Part shown: one piece after another, positions 21,307-27,961 of the stretch | Layout: each line of letters opens with the position of its first letter | How positions within the stretch are numbered: the stretch's first letter is position 1 | Origin: Microcoleus asticus IPMA8 | Lineage (GTDB): Bacteria > Cyanobacteriota > Cyanobacteriia > Cyanobacteriales > Microcoleaceae | NCBI RefSeq assembly: GCF_013179805.1 | Contig: NZ_SRRZ01000102.1 | Coordinates: 1-27,961, forward strand | Direction of reading: 5' to 3' | DNA: 27,961 bases | Program-made: the position numbers and the translations under genes | Notes under the pieces: model-generated | The model's input: only the letters and a program-made list of their open reading frames with translations | Database searches by the model: none | Told to the model about the DNA's origin: nothing

Positions 21307-23304
21307 GTGGTAAATTTTAACAGAATACAGCGGTTGCATATGTCAAAAATTAACTTGCTCAAAAAAACAGGGAACGAAGCAAGTCTATCGGTTGCCGTTT
21401 GCGAAGGAAAAGGCGAACTAAATTCCGACTTAGAACAATTTAATCAGCAGGAAAAACCTGTAGAAACGCCAAAGGTTAACCCAAAAAATAGCAATGTATG
21501 TAAACAGATGCCGCTCTTTATTTCCGCACAAGTGGCTTCTGTAGAAACCGCGATCGAAAAAACATCCAGCCAAGATTTTGTACAAAAATCATCCTTAAAA
21601 ATCAGCAAAAGTTGGCTATCTAAAATTGGCAGTTTGCCTATCAATCAAAAAATTGGTGGCGGGTATTTGCTGGCAATAGGAATCGGCTTTATTGGCTCCC
21701 TGAGTGGACTGGTAATCGCCGACTACTACCAAGGACAAGGAGTAAACCAACTCAATGATGCTCACCTGCAAGCCCAATTGGTGGGCAATTTTAAAGATGC
21801 AGCGCTGGCGGCGCAATTGCAGGGAGCACAGCTAGATTCTTTTGTAGACAATTCCGCCCAACTACAACTGCAAAAAGAGCAGTTGGTCGCGAGTGTTACT
21901 AAGGCAAAAAACCTGCGCTTGCGCATAGAAAAGTTTGCAGACAGCCAACCCGCTTGGCTGGCAGCAAAGCCGGAAGTTCTCAAAACTGTACTGCAAGAGT
22001 GCACGGAAAATTTAGAATCCTACGCCGATAATCTCCAGTCAACTTTGCAGCAAATCCAGCAATCGCAACTGTCGCCTCTGGAGATAGAGTCGGCCCGAAA
22101 ATTGTTGGCAACAGAAAGCGGAGAAGGTGTCAAACAGCTCAACAAAAGCCTTGAGGAATTGAGCAAAATCCTTGAAATTGCCCAGCAGCAAGAGGGGCAA
22201 GGGGGTGAAGTGATGGAAGACGCCCAAGGAATGGAAAAAGCCATAATTATTATTAGTATGCTGCTGTCGGTAGTGGTGGCGGGAATTGTGGCTTGTCGCA
22301 CCAGTCGGGCGATCGCCCAACCTGTTATCAGCGTTACTCAGGTGGCCCAACAAGTAGCCGCCGAGTCTAATTTTGACTTGCGAGTCCCCGTCACGGCACA
22401 AGGCGAAATAGGCTGTCTGGCTGTCTCTCTCAATCACTTAATTGAGCGAGTTTCGGAACATACAAAAGAATTGAAACAAGCTAAGGAAGCAGCCGTCACC
22501 GCTAACACTGCTAAAAGCCAGTTTTTAGCAAATATGAGCCACGAATTGCGGACGCCTTTAAATGCGATTATCGGCTACAGTCAACTACTTTCAGAAGATG
22601 CTCAGGATGCGGGATGTGATGAGTTTGTACCCGACTTGAACAGGATTCAGAAGGCGGGTACGCACCTGCTATCTTTGATTAACGATATCCTCGATTTGTC
22701 AAAAATTGAAGCCGGGAGGATGAAACTCGAAATCGATGAATTTGACATCGAATCCCTGGTTGACAATGTTGCGGGTGCCGCGAAAGCTTCCATAGAAAAG
22801 AATGGAAATGTTTTAGAAATAGAGTGCGATCGAACTGCGGGTATCATGCACGCAGATTTCAAAAAAGTGCGGCAGGTTTTGATGCACCTGCTGAGTAATG
22901 CTGCTAAGTTCACCAAAAACGGCAGGGTGAAACTGACTGTCAGGCGCATTGAAGGAAGCGGCAAATTGAATGCAGCAGGGCGATCGGCGATTGACAATTC
23001 AATGCCTGCCGATGAAACTCCTTCTGCGGCGATCGCTTGTCCCCTGCTGAATGTTCAAGAGTCGGATTGGATTTGTTTATCTGTTAAGGATACCGGAATT
23101 GGAATGTCGGAGGAACAACAGCACAAATTGTTTGAAGCTTTTGTGCAAGCTGACTGTTCAACAACGCGACCTTACGACGGCGCGGGATTGGGGCTGACAC
23201 TCAGCCGCTACTACTGTCACATGATGGGCGGCGAGATTTTGGTAGAAAGTGAGGAGGGGAAAGGGTCTATTTTTACTGTGCGGATACCGGCGGGAAATGG
23301 GTGA
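21307..23304 (+). CDS. Membrane sensor histidine kinase (HAMP-HisKA-HATPase)
   Basis: 665 residues from GTG 21307 (GGAG 11 nt upstream); ATG 21340 is an alternative. About 115 cytosolic polar residues, then transmembrane helix 1 (~116-141), a ~170-residue extracytoplasmic part rich in Gln/Leu heptads (probable four-helix bundle), transmembrane helix 2 (~312-331), HAMP (~332-385), a HisKA helix with phospho-acceptor His412 in MSHELRTPLNAIIGYSQLL, and an HATPase domain with N-box LLSNAAKFT, DTGIGM (595-600), F-box LFEAFVQAD and GAGLGLTLSR. All ATP-binding boxes are intact. No receiver domain is attached and no response regulator is adjacent, so the partner lies elsewhere. The input is unknown; the bundle resembles chemoreceptor-like sensor domains. 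The long cytosolic N-terminus is unusual. Confidence 0.93.
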   Translation: MVNFNRIQRLHMSKINLLKKTGNEASLSVAVCEGKGELNSDLEQFNQQEKPVETPKVNPKNSNVCKQMPLFISAQVASVETAIEKTSSQDFVQKSSLKISKSWLSKIGSLPINQKIGGGYLLAIGIGFIGSLSGLVIADYYQGQGVNQLNDAHLQAQLVGNFKDAALAAQLQGAQLDSFVDNSAQLQLQKEQLVASVTKAKNLRLRIEKFADSQPAWLAAKPEVLKTVLQECTENLESYADNLQSTLQQIQQSQLSPLEIESARKLLATESGEGVKQLNKSLEELSKILEIAQQQEGQGGEVMEDAQGMEKAIIIISMLLSVVVAGIVACRTSRAIAQPVISVTQVAQQVAAESNFDLRVPVTAQGEIGCLAVSLNHLIERVSEHTKELKQAKEAAVTANTAKSQFLANMSHELRTPLNAIIGYSQLLSEDAQDAGCDEFVPDLNRIQKAGTHLLSLINDILDLSKIEAGRMKLEIDEFDIESLVDNVAGAAKASIEKNGNVLEIECDRTAGIMHADFKKVRQVLMHLLSNAAKFTKNGRVKLTVRRIEGSGKLNAAGRSAIDNSMPADETPSAAIACPLLNVQESDWICLSVKDTGIGMSEEQQHKLFEAFVQADCSTTRPYDGAGLGLTLSRYYCHMMGGEILVESEEGKGSIFTVRIPAGNG

Positions 23305-23547
23305 TGTGATGTTTGGGCGAGAGATTTAGGGGGAAAGCATTTGGGTCACAATTTATGTTGCAAAGCTGTTGTTTTATGGTCAAATGCTTTACTCTGGCTA
23401 GGGGGGGCGATCGCACAGAAAGATCGGGTTTCGCGATCGGGGTTGCGGGAAAGTTGGGTGCTGGAGATTTTGGGGAGTCGCCAGATTTTTGAGGTGGTGA
23501 TGGGTTCTAAGATAGTTGAATCGGGTGAAACAGTATTTGAATTAGAC

Positions 23548-24189
23548 CTATTTTCGACCAAAGTCTGCTGGAATCTCGCCCCAAGAACCAGTATTCCACT
23601 TGAGGATGGGATTAGCATAGTCATTACTCTCCAGCCAAGCCAATGCCCGTTCTACCAAATTAAATATTTCCTCACTACTCTCATTTCGCTTTAACTTTGT
23701 TCGTACTTTCTTGTTTCTAACCCAAAGAATAGCTGTCTCTGAATCGGAATAGATAGGTATATCTTTCCCTTCATCTTTAAGATGTGCTAGTGCATGAACA
23801 ATAGCTAAGAATTCCCCAAGATTATTAGTCCCGTTAGGTATTGGGCGTTTGTGAAAAATTACTTCGCGTGTTGTTGTGTGAACACCTTTGTACTCAACAG
23901 AACCAGGGTTGCCTAAGCAAGAAGCGTCAACACAAACACTATCCATTATAATTTCGTCGGTAGAAATAGCATTTGGCTTGACAGATTGTCGCTTCCTTTT
24001 TTCAGGCTGTTGGGGAAATATTGAAGTTTGTTTTGCAAGCTCTAAGGCTGCTTCTGCTTCACCTTGGGTCTTGAAGGATTTATAAAGCGCACCACTAAAG
24101 CCTGTGATTTGCTCCTCACACTCTTGCCAACTCGAAAATATTCCTGTCTTTCTACCCTTGAAAACAGCGTAGTATTTCTGGGATACCAT
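23548..24189 (-). CDS. rnhA: Ribonuclease HI with N-terminal hybrid-binding domain
   Basis: Cuts the RNA strand of RNA:DNA hybrids. 213 residues. Residues 5-50 (YYAVFKGRKTGIFSSWQEC, FSGALYKSFKTQGEAEAAL) are the RNase H1 N-terminal/viroplasmin hybrid-binding domain, a polar linker follows, and residues 82-213 are the catalytic domain with the complete acidic set: Asp88 (VCVDAS), Glu126 (NNLGEF), Asp149 (YSDSETA) and Asp209 (IPADFGRK). The substrate-binding lobe is YKGV..TTREVIFH-like, as in the Gram-positive/archaeal variant of the family. It begins 11 nt after the stop of the HEPN gene on the same strand, so the two are almost certainly co-transcribed. The genome probably has another housekeeping RNase H, making a specialised role likely (inference). 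Confidence 0.92.
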   Translation of the reverse strand: MVSQKYYAVFKGRKTGIFSSWQECEEQITGFSGALYKSFKTQGEAEAALELAKQTSIFPQQPEKRKRQSVKPNAISTDEIIMDSVCVDASCLGNPGSVEYKGVHTTTREVIFHKRPIPNGTNNLGEFLAIVHALAHLKDEGKDIPIYSDSETAILWVRNKKVRTKLKRNESSEEIFNLVERALAWLESNDYANPILKWNTGSWGEIPADFGRK

Positions 24190-24200
24190 AAGATATAAAC

Positions 24201-24959
24201 TTATAACTCTACATCATGCTCCTCATAGTAAGCAATCAACTCATATAGGTCTTCAACATACTTAGCAAACTGTCCCATGTTTGCAAGCAAAACGCCCTTA
24301 TCTAGATTTGGTGGTAGGTGTGGATGTCCTGTTTCGTTACGACATATCCTGCAAAATTGAAAGATTTGCTCAATTTTAATTTCTATATCGTTTGTCCAAC
24401 CATAACCTTGAGGTTTGTTTTTGGAACTCTTAAATGATTGCTTGAATTCCTCAAAAACTTTAGATATAAATTTTCCCGAGGTTCTAGATTCAAACTTGTT
24501 CTTCAAGGTTTCGTCTTTAATCCCTTTTTTATAGGCATCAATTAATAAATAGATCGTTTTTTCAGATGCACCACCAAGCAGGAAAGCGCAACCTAAGTTA
24601 GAGCCTGCTTTCAATGTAATAATGGCTTCCTCAATAAATCGGACAATTACAGGATCTATAGCAGGCACTCTTTCCCTTAACAGTTCGGGAAATCGCTCAA
24701 TCTCAAAAGGAAGCATATCTCCAAGGCTTTCCTCATTTTCGATTGCTTCTTTTGCTTGGACCAGTGCCTCCCTTAATTTGGATTCAGAACCTTGAATCTG
24801 GATGGTTCCTCTTTCATAAACCTTCACACAATTAGTAGACTTGCCATTCTGAACATCAATTCGCTTACAATTAGTCTCTTCTTTTTCAGAAACTAACCAT
24901 TGATTTCTTTTGATGAAAGACATCATTTGGCTGTAGTGCTTTTCCTGGATATCAGTCAT
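24201..24959 (-). CDS. HEPN protein with TBP-like N-terminal segment, paired with RNase HI
   Basis: 252 residues, cytosolic, not a family I can name. The N-terminal ~75 residues contain NCVKVYERGTIQIQGSESKL (43-62), the strand-turn-strand pattern of the TBP-like domain of RNase HIII and of RnlA-type toxins (VKVY..G.I.IQG), which binds nucleic acid. The rest is helical: IDPVIVRFIEEAIITLKAG, CAFLLGGASEKTIYLLIDAY, and IFQFCRICRNETGHPHLPP with Arg207-x4-His212, the HEPN ribonuclease motif. The G-A-x-x-K-x-x-x-L-L helix also fits DUF4145-like HEPN proteins. It is the first gene of a two-gene operon with RNase HI. The RnlA toxin of E. coli combines TBP-like and HEPN domains and depends on RNase HI, so a toxin or defence RNase is plausible. 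No antitoxin of RnlB type is visible. Confidence 0.7.
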   Translation of the reverse strand: MTDIQEKHYSQMMSFIKRNQWLVSEKEETNCKRIDVQNGKSTNCVKVYERGTIQIQGSESKLREALVQAKEAIENEESLGDMLPFEIERFPELLRERVPAIDPVIVRFIEEAIITLKAGSNLGCAFLLGGASEKTIYLLIDAYKKGIKDETLKNKFESRTSGKFISKVFEEFKQSFKSSKNKPQGYGWTNDIEIKIEQIFQFCRICRNETGHPHLPPNLDKGVLLANMGQFAKYVEDLYELIAYYEEHDVEL

Positions 24960-25211
24960 TGCAGAGCTCTCACAGTTTTTTGAGTCTCGATTCTAAATAA
25001 GAATAGCCAAAAACTTATTATTGAATAATCAGAAATTACGGAAGCCATAAAATAACAAAAGCTTTTTAAAGGGCCTTCGCCAAAAAATAAATTTTGGTAT
25101 TCAGAACGTCTTTACCGGAATTTCCTCGACCCTAGTGGGTAACGGAATGTCATGCTTAGAGGATTTCTGCTGCATCCATCTCTTTAATATAGTTCATGAT
25201 TTTGATCTGTG
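24960..25211. other. Upstream region of the HEPN-RNase HI operon
   Basis: AT-rich, with an exact palindrome AGAGCTCT (24963-24970) immediately before the HEPN start codon and ATTATT-G-AATAAT at 25017-25029; either might be an operator. A minus-strand frame read across about 25086-25195 (KRWMQQKSSKHDIPLPT, then RVEEIPVKTF) has no start and is not recognised; it may be another gene scrap. Confidence 0.3.
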
Positions 25212-25292
25212 TCAATAGTCGTTGTTGAGTTTAGCGTCATCAAAGAGCCACCACAGCAAAATGTCGGTGTCGAGGAGGTAGCTCATTCTCAT
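25212..25292 (-). pseudogene. Truncated PIN-domain toxin (VapC-like)
   Basis: ATG at 25292 begins a 26-codon frame with YLLDTDILLWWLFDD, the first strand and catalytic Asp of VapC PIN nucleases (usually YLLDTHILLWWL-DD), then stops after AKLNNDY. A complete PIN domain is about 130 residues, so over four fifths is missing and no continuation is found downstream in any frame I read. The start overlaps the preceding antitoxin stop as ATGA, the normal translational coupling of VapBC operons. Loss of the rest by deletion, perhaps at the insertion of the HEPN-RNase HI operon, is inference. Confidence 0.7.
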
Positions 25293-25480
25293 TGCTTTAA
25301 TTCCTCTTCTGGTTGGGGTTCAAAGAAAGCGTCCACGAGTTGTCCGGTGAGTAAACCGGGAGTGCGGGGCTGTGCACGCTCTCTCCCTAAACCCAGGCGA
25401 AAGTAGTCAATCAAGTCATAAAGTTGTGCGAGGTTATCTTCGGGAATGTTTTGCAGTTATTGGATAATCTTCTGGAGCAA
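25289..25480 (-). pseudogene. Decayed VapB-type antitoxin gene
   Basis: The frame ending in TGA at 25291-25289 reads LLQKIIQ, stop, LQNIPEDNLAQLYDLIDYF, RLGLGRERAQPRTPG, LLTGQLVDAFFEPQPEEELKQ, a pattern of cyanobacterial VapB-like antitoxins (helix with LP-E-x-L-x-x-x-x-D-F-I, then a toxin-binding tail LTG-x-L-x-D-A-F-F-E-P-L-P-E-E-E-L). An in-frame TAA at 25459-25457 stands where a Gln codon is expected, and no ATG is found at the expected start (ATA lies just before the TTG at 25480). It is therefore inactivated, though re-initiation downstream could give a fragment. Confidence 0.65.
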
Positions 25481-25561
25481 TATAAATTAAATTTTCCTGT
25501 GGTTGGTGGTTAATTAATCATCTGCCACTGGTTGAGCGTAGTCGAAACCAGCAACATCAAA

Positions 25562-27478
25562 TTATTTTCCCACACCAGCCGGTTGCTGACGGTTTCGCAC
25601 TTCCAGAAAAATCAACAAAGCATTAACATCAGCCGGATTCACCCCGCCAATTCTCGCCGCTTGGCCAATAGTCAGCGGTTTCACCTTAGCCAACTTTTCC
25701 CGCGACTCTTTCGAGAGAGTTGTAATTGCCATGTAATCCAAATCCGCAGGCAATTGCCGGCGTTCGTGTTTGGCAATGTCATCAATTTGATTTTGCTGTC
25801 TTTGCAAATAGCCGGAATATTTGATGTCAATTTCTGCACCATCTTTCTCGGCCAACTTCAGATTAGAATTGCCTAAATTGTACCGTTCCAAATCGACATA
25901 ATGAAAACCAGGACGGCGCAACAAATCAGCGAGAGTAATTGAACCTTTAATCGCTTGTTGGGTGTCAGCAAAAATTGCCTTGCCAACTTCCTCGTGCTCT
26001 TTCACCCGCGTGGAGTACAAGCGTTCCTTCTCTGCCACAATATTAGCTTGTTTCCGCTCAAATAACTCCCAGCGCCGATCGTCAATCAAGCCAATTTCCC
26101 GTCCCAGGGTCGTCAAGCGTTGATCTGCATTGTCCGATCGCAATAATAGCCGGTATTCCGATCGCGAAGTCAACATCCGGTAAGGTTCCCGCAAATCCTT
26201 CGTACACAAATCATCAATCAAAGTGCCGATATAACTTTGCTCGCGAGGAAACACAATCATCTCCTGATTTTTCGCAAACCGAGCCGCATTAATCCCCGCC
26301 ACAATCCCCTGTGCAGCCGCCTCCTCATATCCGGTCGTACCGTTCACCTGTCCCGCGCAAAACAGCCCTTCGATCTTCTTAGTCATCAGCGTTGGAAAGC
26401 ACTGAGTTGCCGGCAAATAATCGTACTCCACAGCATAAGCTGGACGCATCATCTCGCACTTTTCCAAACCAGGAAGAGTCCGCAGCATTTGCAATTGCAA
26501 ATTTTCCGGTAAACCAGTCGAAAATCCTTGGATATAAAGTTCAGGAATATCTCTACCTTCCGGTTCAATAAAAATCTGGTGACTTTCCTTATCCGCAAAC
26601 CGCACAATCTTATCTTCAATACTCGGACAATAGCGCGGCCCCTTCGCATCTACCCAGCCGCCGTAGACTGGAGAAAGGTGCAAATTGTCTCTAATTAACT
26701 GGTGAGTTGCTGGCGTAGTTCGAGTCAAATAACAAGACATTTGTTCCCGTTCGATCCAAACTTCTGGATCGAAGCTAAACCACCGAACCTCTGCATCTCC
26801 CGGTTGCGGTTCCAGGTTGGTATAATCGAGAGTACGTTTGTCTACTCTTGCCGGAGTTCCAGTCTTCAACCTGCCAGTTTCAAAGCCCAAACGATTGAGA
26901 GTTTCCGTCAAACCAACGGCGGCAAATTCTCCGGCACGTCCCGCGGGCATTGACTTGTTTCCTACCCAAATTGTGCCGCCTAAAAAAGTGCCTGTGGTCA
27001 GAATTACTGCTTTGCATTCAAAGGCGACGCCGAAGTATGTTTCGACTCCGATTACTTCTTCGTTTTTGCCCAAAACTAAGTCTGTAACCATCGCTTCGCG
27101 GATGGTCAAATTTTCTTGGTTTTCAACAATATTATTCATCACAGCGGCGTATTCCCGCTTGTCGGTTTGTGCTCGCAGCGCCCAAACTGCGGGGCCTCTC
27201 GAAGCGTTGAGGACGCGCTTTTGCAAATAAGTGCGATCGGCCATTTTGCCAATTTCCCCCCCTAACGCATCAACTTCGTTAGTAAGTTGGGTTTTAGCCG
27301 GGCCGCCGACAGCCGGATTGCAAGGTTGCCACGCAATTTTGTCGAGGTTGAGGGTGAGGAGAAGGGTGCGACAGCCGAGGCGAGAAGTGGCGAGGGCGGC
27401 TTCGCAGCCGGAGTGTCCGCCACCAACTACGATGATGTCGAAACTGTCTTGGAATTGTACTGGTGTTTGTGCGGTCAT
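25562..27478 (-). CDS. mnmG: tRNA uridine-34 5-carboxymethylaminomethyl modification enzyme MnmG
   Basis: FAD-dependent partner of MnmE (GTPase) that builds the cmnm5/mnm5 group on U34 of tRNAs reading split codon boxes. 638 residues, normal length. FAD-binding Rossmann motif VGGGHSGCEAALA (18-30), the MnmG signatures PCNPAVGGPAKTQLTNEVDALGG (given as CNPAVGGPAKTQL and EVDALGG) and GTFLGGTIWVG, GRLKTGTPAR, YCPSIEDKIVRF, GQVNGTTGYEEAAAQG, then MLTSRSEYRLLLRSDNAD and the C-terminal helical tRNA/MnmE-binding domain ending in GVNPADVNALLIFLE. All key Cys and Gly residues are present. ATG start at 27478. Monocistronic here; mnmE is not in the window. Confidence 0.98.
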   Translation of the reverse strand: MTAQTPVQFQDSFDIIVVGGGHSGCEAALATSRLGCRTLLLTLNLDKIAWQPCNPAVGGPAKTQLTNEVDALGGEIGKMADRTYLQKRVLNASRGPAVWALRAQTDKREYAAVMNNIVENQENLTIREAMVTDLVLGKNEEVIGVETYFGVAFECKAVILTTGTFLGGTIWVGNKSMPAGRAGEFAAVGLTETLNRLGFETGRLKTGTPARVDKRTLDYTNLEPQPGDAEVRWFSFDPEVWIEREQMSCYLTRTTPATHQLIRDNLHLSPVYGGWVDAKGPRYCPSIEDKIVRFADKESHQIFIEPEGRDIPELYIQGFSTGLPENLQLQMLRTLPGLEKCEMMRPAYAVEYDYLPATQCFPTLMTKKIEGLFCAGQVNGTTGYEEAAAQGIVAGINAARFAKNQEMIVFPREQSYIGTLIDDLCTKDLREPYRMLTSRSEYRLLLRSDNADQRLTTLGREIGLIDDRRWELFERKQANIVAEKERLYSTRVKEHEEVGKAIFADTQQAIKGSITLADLLRRPGFHYVDLERYNLGNSNLKLAEKDGAEIDIKYSGYLQRQQNQIDDIAKHERRQLPADLDYMAITTLSKESREKLAKVKPLTIGQAARIGGVNPADVNALLIFLEVRNRQQPAGVGK

Positions 27479-27961
27479 GGTCTGCGTTTGAGCGGCAAGG
27501 ACTCGTACTTTATTTTAGCAGTAATGTCGAGGGTTTTGGGATTGAGTTTTTGGCAAAAATATTGATGGGTGATTTTTAACCGCAGATGAACGCAGATGAA
27601 CGCGGATGGATGTCTGGTTTAATCTGAAGTTGGCTGGTCGATCGGGATAAAATTAGGGCAGATTAATGAGATGAAGATTATGCGATCGACTGCCAGACCA
27701 AAAGGGCAAAATTACGACAACCTTGTTAGGGCCGGAAGGCACTTTTGAATGTTTAGAACTTACTGGCGGAAACGAGCAACTGTTAAGAGTATTCTTTATC
27801 GAAATGCTAGGAAGTGAACTCTCATTTTAAAATCCAAGTTTGTATCTTTTGCCGGTTAGTCCGACAGAAACAACAGTCCGGACAGATTTTCGGTCGGTCA
27901 AGCTTTGAGAGAGCCGTATTCTAGAAGCTTTTGGTAGTTTGGATTTAATTTAATCAAAGTC
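27479..27961. other. Terminal intergenic stretch with short repeats and a broken frame
   Basis: Contains two and a half tandem decamers CGCAGATGAA, CGCAGATGAA, CGCGGATGGA at 27581-27610, a common cyanobacterial spacer repeat. At 27675-27830 a plus-strand frame without start codon reads RLPDQKGKITTTLLGPEGTF, ECLELTGGNEQLLRVFF and stops; the composition is protein-like but I do not recognise it, and the frame before it is closed by a TGA at 27672-27674. Probably a gene remnant. No other gene is visible to the window end. Confidence 0.4.

Noticed and set aside
23341..23694. 117-codon plus-strand frame overlapping the end of RNase HI
   Set aside because: It runs antisense into a well-supported gene and has no recognisable motif.
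23548..24959. Lack of HIP1 octamers as proof of horizontal transfer
   Set aside because: Exact GCGATCGC is also absent from about 13 kb elsewhere in the window (roughly 6.6-19.8 kb) that includes rpsD and metK, so its absence is not informative.

Overview
The window looks like chromosome of a cyanobacterium, probably a filamentous Oscillatoriales type (Microcoleus/Oscillatoria/Phormidium-like; the genus is inference). The signs are many CGATCG cores and about ten exact GCGATCGC (HIP1) octamers, short heptamer tandem repeats, GC-rich intergenic palindromes, and cyanobacterial forms of CbiD, GuaA, MetK, S4 and MnmG. There is no phage, plasmid, transposase, tRNA, rRNA or CRISPR array that I can see.

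Layout. 1-312: C-terminal remnant of a HEPN protein. 431-1099: a PD-(D/E)XK-like protein. 1114-4187 (minus): guaA and cbiD. 4609-6784 (plus): a STAS-domain protein and an MFS transporter. 7418-11609 (plus): a 922-residue protein joining a DUF2235/Tle1-type lipase domain to a cyclooxygenase-like heme oxygenase, followed by a catalase-related hemoprotein with an allene-oxide-synthase-like active site. 11867-13754: rpsD (minus), a secreted Cys-repeat protein and a single-domain rhodanese. 13847-15571 (minus): an AAA-like ATPase fused to a GGDEF diguanylate cyclase. 15875-18515: metK and a GHL10 glycosidase-like protein, separated by a four-unit palindrome array. 18849-23304: a HEAT-repeat/dual-specificity phosphatase fusion and a hybrid-free sensor histidine kinase. 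23548-24959 (minus): a HEPN protein with a TBP-like N-terminal segment, followed 11 nt later by RNase HI. 25212-25480 (minus): a decayed VapBC-type toxin-antitoxin pair. 25562-27478 (minus): mnmG. The last 480 bases hold only short repeats and broken reading frames.

Most interesting. (1) The lipase-COX fusion plus the catalase-related enzyme reads as a compact oxylipin cassette: release a fatty acid, oxygenate it with the retained Tyr718/His721, and pass the (hydro)peroxide to a separate catalase-fold enzyme. The COX domain has lost the distal His needed for its own peroxidase step (Asp520), and the catalase-fold enzyme carries the Thr-His pair typical of coral allene oxide synthase rather than the Val-His of catalase. 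(2) The HEPN + RNase HI pair resembles a minimal relative of the RnlA toxin, whose activity in E. coli is linked to RNase HI. Both are proposals from sequence reading; no searches were run.
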